Positions 23,601 to 37,200 are shown, counted from the stretch's first letter. The stretch: DNA of 64,000 nt from Verpa conica (GCA_033030425.1 JAUFSD010000001.1:1426001-1490000); one strand, 5' to 3'. Program-made: numbers and translations. The notes: a model not told the origin generated them from the letters alone.

Positions 23601-24905
23601 ACAGATCGTACTAAAATGATGTTTGGAGTACTGAAAGTTGGCCAGTGGATGAGACTGTGTTTTTTTGTTTAGTTTACTGAGACCACGTACGTACATACAG
23701 GGTATCTGTCTCAGGTAAAGATACTAACGTTAGACATTCTACACTTGTTTAAACCATCTGCGGTCAAATAGCTTTAACATCCATATATTTACCGTAGGGA
23801 TTTTTCTGGATTCAATGAGCTAGCTAGCTAGGATCTCATAACTTTGCGTAGAACATAACTGATGCATATATCCCTCTGCTACTATGTTTGTGTGAGAAAT
23901 GAATTTACTTGGTATAGAAGGCTTCCGTTCTGATATATAGGTGGGTTGATTATAAAAAAAATCTATTCCTAGTTTATAAAGACTATGTAATCGAAATGTC
24001 ATTCTTGTAATGCTTGTTTTTACGACGTGTTATATTATTGTAGGATTTATCTTCCAACTAATTAATCCGACTGTATACCAGTAATATTAGACTATTGGCC
24101 TCTAAAAGTAGGGAACTAGAGTAGGATACGTATCCTTTCATTTGTAGTCTTGCTTGTAGGTTAAGATCATCTACCCGCTCTATGAACTAGTATTGTATGA
24201 CTGTAAGCGTCTTCAAAGAAGACTATAGGTATGGCGCGCGCAGACTTAAATGTGCTAGCCGAGTTCGGGTGTGGAACAGCAACCCACACCAAATCTTAGC
24301 CAAACTTCAATAATCTGGGCATGCAAAAAATAAAAAAAAACCCTACAAGCTCAAGTGTATGCTCAACAGAAAACAAACACTACCAATATATGACCCCAGT
24401 GGTGTTTTTCCTCTAGTATACCCCTTCTTACTTGTTAGGCTATATGTAGCATCCATCATGTCTAAGTATTTCTAGGAATGGTTCCATTTGGCACTTTCTA
24501 CAGCCAAAAATGAAGTTTTATTCCACAACAACTACACATGCCAAAGCTTAACAAAAAGATATGGAGCTTTATTGATGCTATACAAGGCCACATATCTTTT
24601 TGTTAGTCTTTTGGCTGGCTGTGAGAGCCGGAATATCGGCTGAAATTTTGCGTCACATTTAAGACTGCGCGCGCCATATGTATTATATAAGTTAGAGAAA
24701 AAAATAGACATACAAGTACTTCCATATCGCTACAATAACTCATGGCACCATTGGTCCTCCGAATATAATAACCATATCCATAATCCCATCCTACTCAAAA
24801 TTCCAAAAAAAAATCAATCCAATCATGAATACATTACAAGCGCGCCCAAAAGTCTCATGCATAAACCAAGTAACAAACGCTAACTACATTAAGACACCTT
24901 ATAGC
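20663..24905. other. Intergenic, no gene seen, one long hairpin
   Basis: AT-rich 4.2 kb between two convergent genes. No protein with recognisable features was found. An extended palindrome of CTAGCTAGCTAG type is at about 23818. The hairpin at 24540-24615 is listed separately. Confidence 0.55.
24540..24615. repeat. 76-bp imperfect hairpin
   Basis: Arms 24540-24563 and 24591-24615 pair over about 24 bp, including a perfect 15-bp core (TAACAAAAAGATATG), with a 27-nt loop. It lies about 290 bp beyond the stop codon of the MFS gene. It could be a small MITE or a transcribed hairpin; the sequence alone does not decide. Confidence 0.7.
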
Positions 24906-26798
24906 TTACCTCCTCCCCCAGACCGCCTCCACCAATCCGCCCACAGCCAACATACCTTCAAATCCAGCCAACATCCAGAACGGCCACCCCTCGTTAATTT
25001 TGTCAAATCCTAACCCTCCTAGTTTCGTTAGAGCTAATATCCCTGCGCCACCACAGAGACTATAAACGCCTGCGATACCCCCCTTGACGTCCCTCTTACT
25101 CGCTCTGATCCCTTTGCCTCGCCGGGAGGTTGTTCGTAATAGCGGTTCCTCCTCGTCGATTTCTTGCGCGTCATCGTCGTATAGGTACTCACTTTCTTCC
25201 TCATCCTCAACGATACCGCGCCCCATGATACCGAGTGAGCAGACTATCCCACCAATTTGGGCAATACCCATCATCGTGACGTATAAAAAGACCTCTGGGT
25301 GCAATTTTGGCTCCGGAGATGGTAGGGCACCAAATAGTGAGAACCCCAATACACCAATTAGTGCTGACGCTACGAGGGGGGTGTTACGGTGGAGGTTAAA
25401 TGGTGGGTGATCAGTCCAGTATCCAAACAAAGGAGCAAAGAGCAGTGCCATGAGCTGTGAAACCCCCGTCAACTCTGCAGCAAGTATGTAGGCACGTCGG
25501 CACTCCTGCTTTGGGTCAGATCCAGGCTTGCAGAGACCTGTGGAGACAAAGTAGTGGTTGACGAAGAGTGGGATGAAGAGCGATATCCCTACTGATGTCG
25601 AGCGGGCCACAAACCCACCGAGATAGGATAGTGATACACGGCTATCTTGTACTCCCACTCTGAGCGCCGAGGTCAGTGATGTTAGCCCGCCACCGGGCTT
25701 TTGTAGTGGAGACTCTGTAATTTCTGACGCAGCTGGAGATACTGGCGGTGATAGCATCGATGGGTCCCCTCCCCAGATCTTTGTCCATAGCCATTGCTTC
25801 GCCCGGAAACCTAGTGGTGGTCTTGTAACTCCACTGTGGGGGTGGGCCGGTGGTGGGAGGCCGAGAAGACACCATACACCAACCGCGAGCGCAATTAATG
25901 AAACCGAGTAAAATGCCTTTCTCACTGCATCTTCCCTTGACACTCCTGGCTGTGCGGCGAAATGTGTAGGTAGCGGTAAAAATACACCTAGTGCCATTAA
26001 TGCGCCAAGACCTGTAAATAGCCCTACTAGACCCGCGAGCTTCCCGGTCGGATGCCGTCGCGGTAGTAAGGGGGCCTCCGGGTCAGAGTGGGGTTCTTCG
26101 TCTGGTGGGGGTGTCGCGGATCGTGGTATTGTGGTTGTTCCCGTTCCTGAGGGGACTACAGGGAGAGGTGGTGACGCGGTCATCTCCGGTAAAATGGCAG
26201 ATACCATTGTTGCGACTGCGGCAGCACCAACGGAGAATAGCATTCGTGCGAGGAGTAGGCCGGGGTATACGGTGGGCACGTTAACGAAGACGATGAGTGA
26301 GATACAGACAATTACATAGCCTGTTACAGCAACACCGCGAGTACCGAGGCGGCCGTCGGATAAGACGCCCCATAATGGGGCTGCGAAGATAGCAACTAGT
26401 TCATCTGCGAAGCCGAGGGTACCGACGATATCTCCAATTGGGGGGGTACGGTGGAGGAGATCTGTCAGGACGAAGGAGACGGAGGAGTTAAGGAATACGA
26501 GGAAGGAGATGGAGAAGAGGGCTACACCAAAGAGGTAGGTAGTCGCGTGTAAGGGACGGATGTGAGGTGAGAATGGCAACCTGGAGAAGAGGCTTGGGGC
26601 CATATCGGGCGATAGAGAGCCGGTGGGAGAGGGGAGGGGGATTGTGGTTTGTGAAGAGGAGTATTGGAGGAGGGGAACTCGAGTTGGGGTTGGAGCTTCT
26701 GGGGATGACGTTTGCCAAGAATTTATGCAAGCCAAGTCTTCACTTCGAGTGACATTCAGTGTTTTATATATCCATAGATATTGTTTAATCATTTCCAC
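24906..26798 (-). CDS. Major facilitator superfamily transporter
   Basis: Intronless ORF of 630 residues with about 12 hydrophobic segments. TM1 is near residues 85-110 (TYLFGVALFSISFLVFLNSS). TM2 leads into a motif-A-like loop, PLWGVLSDGRLGTRG. TM3-4 follow, then an acidic Pro-rich loop (TPPPDEEPHSDPEAPLLP) and TM5-6. A long central loop precedes TM7-10, an acidic loop with EDEEESEYLYDDD follows, and TM11-12 end the protein. I recognise it as a conserved ascomycete MFS carrier but know no substrate. The start is uncertain: the first ATG is at 26798, but Met66 at 26603 (MAPSLFSRLPFSPHIRPLHA) starts just before the conserved part and may be the true start, leaving the region upstream as 5' UTR. 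Nothing nearby suggests a biosynthetic cluster. Confidence 0.88.
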   Translation of the reverse strand: MEMIKQYLWIYKTLNVTRSEDLACINSWQTSSPEAPTPTRVPLLQYSSSQTTIPLPSPTGSLSPDMAPSLFSRLPFSPHIRPLHATTYLFGVALFSISFLVFLNSSVSFVLTDLLHRTPPIGDIVGTLGFADELVAIFAAPLWGVLSDGRLGTRGVAVTGYVIVCISLIVFVNVPTVYPGLLLARMLFSVGAAAVATMVSAILPEMTASPPLPVVPSGTGTTTIPRSATPPPDEEPHSDPEAPLLPRRHPTGKLAGLVGLFTGLGALMALGVFLPLPTHFAAQPGVSREDAVRKAFYSVSLIALAVGVWCLLGLPPPAHPHSGVTRPPLGFRAKQWLWTKIWGGDPSMLSPPVSPAASEITESPLQKPGGGLTSLTSALRVGVQDSRVSLSYLGGFVARSTSVGISLFIPLFVNHYFVSTGLCKPGSDPKQECRRAYILAAELTGVSQLMALLFAPLFGYWTDHPPFNLHRNTPLVASALIGVLGFSLFGALPSPEPKLHPEVFLYVTMMGIAQIGGIVCSLGIMGRGIVEDEEESEYLYDDDAQEIDEEEPLLRTTSRRGKGIRASKRDVKGGIAGVYSLCGGAGILALTKLGGLGFDKINEGWPFWMLAGFEGMLAVGGLVEAVWGRR

Positions 26799-29700
26799 TC
26801 CTCAAGTTATTTTGTTTCTTACCTTGTATTGGGGTTATGGGTTCATTGATGTTTCTTCTACCGTGGTAGTCTAGTAAGGGTGAGTATTTTACGACTTTCT
26901 AGCCATTAATTCCTTCTCCGCAATATATACCCCGTCCCTGCCTTCTATTGCTTATATTATCTATCCTCTAGCTTGTACATATCTACTCTGTTTTAGTAAG
27001 AAAACCCTAAACCTATTCTACCTGAACTTAGCCAGCCCACAGTGACTCTCACTCAGCGCAGCTGGATCCAGTTTTCTCTCGAACGGGGTACGTACGCACA
27101 GCCTTGGGCAAGATTATTGTAGAAACACATTGGGATTCGAGACCCGTAGAGTTTATTGGTCTTTCAAGCTCTCAGCAGAGGCTCTGACAGTGGGATTGGC
27201 CACAGTGTCCCTGCTCACTAATTATTTTTTCTACAGTAATCTTGCCAGAGGCTGTAGAGGATCGATGACCAAGAGGCTTGTTGCTCATTGCTAGTTGTGA
27301 TTCTCCCCCTTTTGCCACTATGTAGCTAGCTGATGCGGCGACTCTTCGAAATAAGACTGTAATAATAAGAATAACCTTTTCTTATTGCCACCATATATAT
27401 GGGTAAATTAATATGTGAAAGGGGCTTTACCTCTTGGGGAGTATATACTTGATCGAGGAATGTTGATTCTGAGTTCCGAGTAATTCTTAGAGTTCTGGAA
27501 AGATATACCAAAGCTAGAAGACTAGCCGATTGGCTTTCCGAGGCTCACTTAATGGTGTGAGGCCTGTAGCCGATATATAGACTCGATAGGGGAATGATAC
27601 CCGTGTATGCGGCCTAAGAGATACGCTCATATATATGCCTTGGAATGCATAGATCTAGAAATACCTGTTGATTTGACTCGGGTGATAATCCTTTAGTCAC
27701 CAGAGTGAAGCTAACTAGCTGCATATATTCGTACAGTCTCCGGTAGAATTAATGCGAAAATGCGCTACTCAGGACTCAGAGGTCTGATTGGTATTTGGTG
27801 TCATCAACGAAGATTCTAGTAGTGAGCACTGGCCACAAAACCCTTGCTCGCTAACCCCTGTTTTCGCAATAATTCGACCGGAGACTGTAACTGCATGATG
27901 AACTAACTTATAGGTCTGCATACCATATAAAGTTTCATCCATGCGTACGCGGAGCGGGCCGGAAACGTCGTGCAGTGATTACGGGCAGAGAAATGCTATA
28001 TGTCTTAGTGACTAGGAATGCTGACTTGACCTACGCTTAATTAAACAAACCTCGCCTAGAAGCATATGCAAACTCTGGGCTGACGGCATGTGATTATTCG
28101 AGGCCTAGGCGTTTGAAGTGTACTTTTAATATCATGAGCGGCCAGTTCACAAAAAGCTTGATTTACATCCAGTTGTTCCATGCACCAATAGGTGATCGCG
28201 CCTTACAGACAATTCCGAGGAGAAATGCAAAAACATTGATCCTTCCCACGTTAGTTCCACTTCCTGTAGCGGATTTCCTTGCAGATGGATAAAGTGCAAG
28301 AGCGTTTATATATAAACGTAGATGCAAAAATTACTCCTGCTACTGCTTGCGTGTTTCCAACAGATCCACCTTCAAATCTCGTTTGGGGCTCGTTGGGCTG
28401 AGAATGTGCTTTTAGGAAAGACGCAAGATCTCGCAGCGTGCCTTCCCCACCCTCTTGGTCGTTGAAGCCACTAAATCAAACCATTGGTTAGCAATTGAGA
28501 TTACAGCTCGTGTGAAACAGGTGATGCTTGGCCTTGCTTTCATGCGGGAGCGGGAAAGCGTATGCTTACAACGGGTATGGGTTCGTTATTATACTATCTC
28601 CACCTATTGAAAGAACTGGAGGGGCAGGCTGCACGTACGGGTTTGGGCACGGGATAACAACGAGTCCCCACCCGCGCACCCGGATCCAACTTTCAAGACC
28701 TTTAATGTTGGTCACAAAGGAGCTTAAAGGTGCATGAACAGAGTACGAAGATAAGTACTGGGGTCTTTGTTGGCCGGAAGGTTACGTATTTTTAAATTAT
28801 GGGGGTTACGTGTAAGCTGCCGTTGGTGTTGCATGCGTTTGAGGCAAAAAGCTTGAACTTTATAATAAGATATATAATATAATAAGTTTTCCAACTGGTG
28901 GCCCGTAAATTGTATTAGGACTGTGACGGGGCCAAACACCTGTACATGCTAGTCATTTATACAATCATGGATACATAATGGCTAGCTAGACAATATGGTA
29001 TTTGTGGTCCACTTCCATTTGCGTCCCTAGAGAGATCCAAGAAATATTGGAATGTTGATAGGTATGATCTGCTATTGTTGTAAATGCGCCCTAAACTATG
29101 TGTGGAAAAAGTATCAGCAGAGCTGCCCCGCCACAAAGAACTTACTGAGTGATGCCTTAGTTTTTGTTAAAGGTTTATCTCAGGCTGTATAGCTTAGTTT
29201 TATTTATAATGAATGATAGGATGCACCAGCTGACATGCCTAGGCCTTAAGCGTGGGGCCGGGGGGGCAAAGACACATAAAGTATTTTTACCGTAAGAAAA
29301 GCCTTGTAAAAGAATATAGGAGGGGCTAAACCTCTAATAGCATGTTTCTTATCTAGCGATTTGCCAGCCAATAAAAATACTGAGTGAGATCTTTAAGGGC
29401 TCGAAAAGGGTCATATGAAAAGGAAAAGCATAGAGGGAATTTTAGGGAAAGTCTTGGGGTAAGTATAGCGGAAATCTTAATTGGGGAGAGGCCAACGTAT
29501 TAAGAGTTCCCTTTTCATTGTCTTTAAAAGGGAATATATCACTCCATGTATTTTCTCTGAAATTTATGTAGATAATTCTAAGTTGATGTATTTACACTCG
29601 TAGTAGATGTATACGTATACCTACTATAGGATGTATAACTAAAACTGCATTCCTGTCGTTCTCCAATTGAATACTGCTTTTATTAAAAGGATTAAAATCG

Positions 29701-30168
29701 ACTAGAGAATTCATGGATGTTAGAATTATTCGTTGGAGCTCGTCATCCCTAGCTAGCTCGTGTTGTATATGTACGTAATGGTACTTTTAGCTCAATATCT
29801 TTACGGCTAGTAATTTAGCTCTGTGAGTTCAAAATCTGACCTCTCAACGCCAAACTAAGACTTTAGGCCCCAAAGGAGGCTGAGCTGCACTTCCCCACTT
29901 CCCCAACGCGGTAAAAACAGCTTATGGGGGGCCTGAACATGCACACCTAGGTCAATGGTATGGGAGTTCGATACCAAACTAACCAATTACATAGGGTAAT
30001 ATAAAAAAACGCGTCCGAGAACGGCTACTTGTACATATCTCCAAATTGACAACTAGCACATGCATATTAAAAAAGAAGTCGAGGCATTCACTTTTCGAAC
30101 CCCATGTTTCTAGGAATCACCATCTAAGCAAATTTCACGAAAGCCTACTCTTCGCAGCTACGAGCAGA
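26799..30168. other. Intergenic, contains one inverted-repeat element
   Basis: Divergent promoter region between the MFS gene and the first J-domain gene. The element at 27098-27255 is listed separately. No other gene or structured element is supported. Confidence 0.55.
27098..27255. mobile_element. MITE-like inverted-repeat element, family A copy 2
   Basis: Terminal inverted repeats of 28 bp (27098-27125 and 27228-27255) with three mismatches enclose about 100 bp. The inner part of the left repeat, ATTATTGTAGAAACA, and the outer ACAGC are shared with the element at 11310-11423. The interior has no ORF. I see no clear target-site duplication. This fits a non-autonomous DNA transposon remnant. 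Confidence 0.68.
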
Positions 30169-31248
30169 ATGGAATTTGAAGTAAAGGATCACTACAGCCT
30201 TCTTGGTATCTCAATAGACGCTTCGCCTTCGGTGATCAAGTCAGTATTTAGGCGTCTCGCGCTAAAGTATCACCCAGACAAGAATACCGGGGACGCTAAT
30301 GCGCAAGAAAATTTTAAGATTGTTCTATACCCACCTCATCCTGTTGAAACTTCTTTTCTAGACATTTACTGACGGTGGAGGCGGGTGTTGCGTGTAGCTT
30401 CATGATGCATATGCCACCCTCAGTGACCCTGATGCCAGGGAACTTCACGACATGAAGGCACAATACTACGGGACCATCCCGAGTGCTTTCTTACCGCGTA
30501 TTTAGCCTGTCATACCTATATTTCAGAAAGCAGCTAGCTAACACAATCACTAGCGGTCCCAATATCGAAGGCCCCAAAAGAGGACCCTAAGACAAAGTCT
30601 AGAAATGAGGATATAAAAGAGGCTTTTCGAAAAGCCCGCATCCGTGAAAAGCTAGAAACTGAACGCCTTAGAGCTGAAAAGGAAAAATTCGAAGCGGACG
30701 AAGCAGCACGGAAGATCGAGGAGGAAAAACTCCAGGCCTTAGCAGCTGAGCGGATCCGTGCAGCAAGGGAGGCGCAGCGGGAAGCACAAAAGAAAGAGGA
30801 GGATGAATTACGGGAAGCAAGGTCTCGGGAGTGGTATCAGCATATGGCATCGCAAAGGATCAGGGCTGAGAAGGTTAGGATGGCACGCGAGGAAGAAAGG
30901 AAGAAAGAACAAGAGCGGAAGTGGGCGGAGGAGGCACAGGTGAGGTGGGAAGATGAGATGTGGGAGGCACAAGAGAGCGAGAGGATACAGAGAGAAGAGG
31001 AGAGACGAAAGAAAGAAGAAGAGTTTGCCGAAAAGATGAGGAAGCCTAAGGTCGGCAGGCAATCACCGAAGGGGGAGCCACCAAACTACTGGGGAGAGGA
31101 GGAGGCTGAAATGTTGGTTCTATTGAAGACAAACGGTTTTTCATGGTCAGAAATTTCCCTCAAGTTAAACAGGAGGTTCAGGAATGGGCGGGGTAAGGAT
31201 TCATGTCGAAAGAAGTATGTTAAACTTCGAGATAATGGGCAGATATGA
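30169..31248 (+). CDS. J-domain / charged coiled-coil / Myb-like protein, paralogue 1
   Basis: Exons 30169-30321, 30398-30497 and 30554-31248, 315 residues. The phase-0 intron inside the J domain (donor GTTCTA, weak) joins NAQENFKI to LHDAYATLSDPDARELHD. The second intron is phase 1, with donor GTATTT. Residues 1-75 form a J domain with HPD at 35-37, so the protein should stimulate an Hsp70 ATPase. A stretch of about 150 residues rich in Glu, Arg and Lys follows, predicted to be a single long helix or coiled coil. The C-terminus has a Myb/SANT-like unit (YWGEEEAEMLVLLKTNGFSW, then GKDSCRKKYVKLRDNGQI). Zuotin/MPP11 relatives also join J and SANT domains but are much longer, so homology there is only an idea. 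The gene at 57036 has the same layout. Start ATG 30169 sits just before the J domain. Confidence 0.87.
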
Positions 31249-34200
31249 TATGATTATGGTTATGTGGAGATATTATTTTTGTTCTAAATTATTAGAAATC
31301 AGTTCTAGTATTATCCATAACGTTTTTTAATTGCGTAATTGATGTATCACTCATTTTATGCAGGGCTTCAGCCTTATGGTTCATCCATCCACTTGTGCGT
31401 CCAACCTGCAAGCTCAGGGATCTAAGGGTTGTCTGTTTTTGCTCCGCTCATGCATGATTTATATACTTTAGAATATATCTGGGCATATTTAAGCTCCATA
31501 AGTACACTTAGGTCAAGTCAAGCTTATATATAGTAGGCCACATCTAAATCCATATTCTTCAGGCAAATTGAAGATACTTAGGCTTACCTATAGTAGAGCA
31601 CATATATGTTTTTGCATTTACATCTCAAGTCAAAAAAGTCGCCCTAGATTCATTTCCTTCCCTATTCTTTTTACTTTGATTCTCTGGTCCCTCTTTTGTA
31701 TATATTTCTATAAACCACATGATGTAGTAAATACTGGGCTCTCGACTAGATAGTTGTGCATGTGGATTAATTTCGACCTTGAGTACACGTGTGTATCTGT
31801 TCTAAGCTTAAGTATCATATAAAGATATTGAAGAAAACACAAGACCGCTACTGCAATTAATGAAAGTGATATATTATAGGAATTATCTGTGAAAAACCAG
31901 CGATCGACTAATGATCAATGCTATGTGACTGCTCTATAACAAGTTCACCCTTTGCAGCTATTTGAATTTAACTTAGCTATAAGAAACAGACCTCTTTAAT
32001 CGCCCTACTGATTTGTGAATGGCTAAGTGTAGATAAATCTTAATACAATCTTAGCTAGTTAATAGAGCCTATAACCTATATATATAATCGGTGCCACGCC
32101 GATCACTAATGTTAGCGGTTTTGAAGATGACCAGCAAATTTTGGTTTTTACGAGACCAGTGTTTGTCAACTTTAGTCTATTTTAATCTTAGGTAAATACA
32201 AAGCCCTATATTATGGGTAGTATAACTGATTGGTAGTCCCATGCGCGTAACGCAGCCGTGTGACTATTACTGGTCCGCCTTCACACCCATTTCCATGGCT
32301 AATTAAATGCGGATAGGTTGCCTAATTAATAAAGGCCGGCCTCCCGCGGACTTGTCGTAGGTGGGGATCACAAATTTGCCTTCGATCCAAAAATGTACGT
32401 GCGGCGGCGGATCGAGGCTTAGTTTCTGGGATCCCACCTTCCAGAAACTTAGGGTGCATAACCTTGGTCGAAATATGCCTTATTTCAATTAAAGTTTCAT
32501 GTATAATCCTAGCGTTCAAAATGAGTAAATACATATAGTTGACCAAACCTCTGATCTACCCAGTGGGGATGATTACCTAATTGGATGATCCCGATATATA
32601 TCATTGATATTAGCTGAGTTTAAACCAAGCCTCACTTGATGTGTTTTTATCTTATAATTCTTGTGTTAAAATGAATTATCGTCCATGCGGGAGGTAGTTG
32701 GCCGAGTGACCAAGCATGAAGCACAATATATATGATATCTTCCTACCTGCCATCCTGGCTGTAGGATCAAGATCTTTCCCGCGATTTCTGCTTATTTCCG
32801 GTTCATACCCCTGCAGTCATCTGCCATGGCACCGAGGAAGGTGACACGAATCTGAACTCGAAGTAATGTCTTGGCGATGCATGCAGTAAGAGATAGGGCT
32901 GAAATTGCGGCGTTTTCTCCAAAGCTCATCAAAAAAATATTGATATTTGCATATTCAACCCTTGTTCAGAGTACTAGCATGCATATTAGCACCGCCGGCG
33001 CGGGGTCGGGGTCAGCAATGAGTGGGGTAGTTATCCGTGCAAATATATATTAGATTCGTCTTCTAGTGTTGTGGCCGGTTTATTTCCCGCTTGAAGCGTT
33101 AGATAGCTTGAGAGTGATCGGGTATGATGTACTCTTTAAAGTTCGTTTACGTATTTTTTTCCCCTGGGTGTATTATACGGCCTTGTTCGGTCTTCCGCAA
33201 ATTTCCGTATGGGTTGATCCAATTGTTTCGTGGAGTTTAGTGCAAGCTTATATCAAGGCCTCCAAGTGTGCTCTCAGTTGCAGATGCGGTTCACGGCCAT
33301 TGATCTATGCATAATCCCCGATTCCGATTCCCGAGGATGCACGCACAGTATACGGCAACTCCCGGGAAATACTTTATTTGGTTTCGGGCGCGTTTGAAGG
33401 CGCCAATCCCGATGTTTTTTTCTTGAATTGTCGGCGATTCCCGTCGGGTGGGCAAGCCGAATATGTGACCAAGAGATCTATCTCAATCTAGCCAGCACAA
33501 CGTACTTGTGGAACGGTACACGACAGTAAAAACGTTGGAGTAAGCTGCCGAAGGAACCACAACAAAGCACCGTTACGTAGCCAGGTAGAGGATAGAAACA
33601 CTTTACAGAAGTGATTTCCCCAAGTTACTGGCTAAAAGTCTCTAATAAAACTTACCCTTCATGTTAGGCATCGGTCAGTCTACATGGCTACAGTCTAGTT
33701 GGAAATCTGGCTCAGCCACAACCTACTTTGCATATCGAAAATCTCTTGGGTTTCTATAACCCCAGAATGCCTTACAGGCGCTCTTGTCCTACCACATGTC
33801 CACCAATCTACACGTAATCCAAACATTGTGGCCCTTATCTGCGCTAGAGTACATCCATAGAGTGTGAAGTATGTATATATACGTGCGTGCGTGCGTGTGT
33901 AATGATCGTTAAATTTGCACAACCTACCAGCGAAGAAGAGCAAAAAGGACTGAGTATGAGTGACAGGATATATGGGTTAATTTATTAATATATTTGAGAT
34001 TTAGGGGTTTATGCACAATGCATCGCCCAGAAAGCGCTAGATCATCTACCATAACTCGACCATCCCCGCCTAGTACGTTTGGGCTAAAAAAGCCGTCACA
34101 GTGGGTAAAATATTGGTGCTGACCACCAGAACTAATCTAGTCGATATATCCTAAATCTAGTGAATGAAGCTATATTTTAGCCGAATCGCAGGTTGAACAT

Positions 34201-37200
34201 CAGTTTTGGATTACCTCATACTCGCCGCAGTCGTTCTCTTAAATTTTCAGTTAGTGGACTTCGGGAGAGTCAGCAGGAGGTGCACCAGCACTTGTCAATA
34301 TCACGCCTCCTACCTCATAACCGGTTTTGGGCAGGATACCAGCTGGGCACATACTACCATGGAGAGGAAACGTACCCCGGTGTCAAAGCATGCTTGTTGT
34401 GTATATTCTTATGGCTAGAAAAACGCATAAATCATGGTTGTCTCATTTCTTTTAACGCTTATATATATTAATTAAACCTAGCTGAAAGCCTAACAGCGAT
34501 TATAATTATGGAATCGCAGTCTTGGCCAAGTTATTGGGGAATATACTCACCGCGTACGTACGTCTGTCCTAATCTTGCAGTACCAGAAATGTAAACCTAT
34601 TTCTATAAAGAAATCACCCAGGTAGTTAGGTAAAATGAGTCTAGAGTTGATCAACTAAGTATATCACAGGTGTATATAATAATTCAGGGAGAATCAAAGG
34701 CTTTATCAGTAAAGCCATGTTTAAATATAAACCTAATACCTCTCCGAGTATATATATGTATAATACTAAGCCAGAATTAATGGTTAGAGCTTAAGCTTTA
34801 AATAGTTTTGAATAACAAAATTTATCTTGTGTGGATAAAGAGTTCCCTAGAGATACTGAAAACTGGGGGTGGAGGGCTAACTATAGGCGGATGGGAAAAC
34901 TTAGAACAGGTAGGTGATTTATTGTAGTAGTGAAAAATCGGTGGTGAGGAAATAGTAGGTACGTTGGGAGATGGTTTGTGCGGGAGAAGTTCGGAAGATG
35001 TACTAAGGCAAAAAAAAATATGAGTAATTAATCGGGGGGTCGGGTGGACGAAACTTATTGGGTGCTATTCAGCGCATTGTTTAGATTGCCGAGGACACAA
35101 GGCTGAGTTGAGTTCAAATAGTATAGGGGGCATAGTAAACCGGGTGATCATGCCTACAAATATCTGCTTTATGTGCTTTACGGTGCCGTCACCGACGCAC
35201 CCATGTTCATACGGCGTTCACTAAATTTTTGTGTCAGCGGTTTTATATATGGTTTCGGGAGGTTCCGATATCTAATTCCCAACAACTATCATCTTATCCC
35301 GTCGGGGATTGATGTTATGTATGGGCTATATAGACAGCTAACGAATTAGGGTCCTCAAATCACGTATGTTATCTGGGCCTGCGACTTGTTTTAAGGGGTA
35401 TAAACCCCAGCCCCATATTCCCGCATAAGCTGAATGCTCCTGCATGCAAGATAGGCCTTCGAGAATCCTTTGGCACAGAAGCCCCTGGTGCACGCCGGCC
35501 TGGGGTTAGAAGGCAGGGCTAAAATTACTCCACTCATTGCGGAGGCTACATTAGCTGAAATTCTGCTTGATCGGGACTCAGTATGTTTTACTCGGCAGGT
35601 GTTGTCGAGATTATTGTTTGTAGAAGTTTACCTATACTATTTTGTGTGCCCAGCACCCAGGTTTCGGGAACAGATAACCCCTGCACCAAGCGTAGGTGAA
35701 TAGTGAGAAGAGCCGGCATATTAGATCGATTCATTAGGACCCTCGGCAAACGTAATGTCAGATCGCGATTATAATTGTCTGACTCAAATAATTTCAGATC
35801 AGTTAAGCGCTAACATAATGAGTTTTGATCAAGACGCGCGCACGAAGTTAATTTTCCTCTTTCAATAAGGCTGATAGATTCCCTAGATATGCAGAAAATT
35901 ACTTTTACGCATCGTACACGCAATTTTTGCATTATCTAAATCGCATTAGTTATAGTTAATTATCATTGATCATCCGGCGCTAGCTTTTGGGGTGTCATTA
36001 CTTTGATCAAGTAGCGACTCATAATTCATGAGTAATGAACACCTGACAACCTACCCTAGTATAAGTTCCTGCAAGATACTGGTAATATCGCCGACATGAG
36101 GTAAGTTTCTACCGCATAAATGCCTAGAATAGTAATGAGTTTGAAATGGTGATTTGGGGCTGTGTTAAGTACGACCGCGAGTGAGGGTTAGTGACTTAGG
36201 CATTTAGAAGATAACGATAACTATATAACCGATTACCCTCAGATAGCTTTAGTAATTTGATACCATTTCTGTCAAAGTCAATTGATCGTATTGACGCTCT
36301 ATGAAATTCCACAAGTAGATCTAAGGACGACCTATTTGTGACGGGGTATGCATGGTTGAGACTGCAGCTGCTTATGAATTGGTGAATTAGGCTGTAATTA
36401 AGTGTCATGGTGAATTTTCTAATCCTTCTTGAGTGGTCCGGAATTTCACAACTTCAACATTCCAAGCGTTTCTATACTAAATAGGCTTCCAAGTAGCCAT
36501 CTAGTACGGATGATCGAGTTTGCAAAAAGTAAACCCATACCGTATACCTTTAGTTACACGTAGCCTTAATCGTTGGAGAAATTGAACTAGCCTAAGAAAT
36601 ATCTGTTCTGATGCCGTCCCTTAGGCTCAAACTAGCTTGTTACGTTTGGTTTTGTATAGGCCCTTGATGAGTGATATTCAAAAATTTGTAGTCTCAGTGC
36701 ATAGAAGGTTGCCTAAAGATATCTATAGTCTTCAGGTCAAAGTATGAGTGATCGATCGGCCAGCAAGTCAAGACCTTCCGCACAGTGACAAATTATAAGC
36801 GAAATACGACAAGTAATCACTTCTCTCCAATAGCTTTAAGTAGTATTATACTGTGTATTATGTGTCTGGTCCATTCTTATCGCTGTGGCAGTCGATGTAT
36901 ACCATTGGTTTCAACCCCAGGACTAACTGAGAACCGGGACAAATGTTCTTCCTTGTTTAGTAAACTATCTCTTGCGGAGAATGCTCCGGGGATATTATCC
37001 CTTTTGGATTAAGGTTTAAGCCCCCGATGGATCGGTACGGCTTGTTCTTTCCAGTCCCTCAAAGATCGCATGTGTACGCGCTTAAAGTTATAACAGGGGT
37101 TAGAGTTTGGGCTGAGAAGAGCAGCAGCACGAGTAAAGCAGTATACAGCAAGGTAGAATAAGGAGACTCTAAGACCTAGCCATTAATGGAAGTCTATGAA

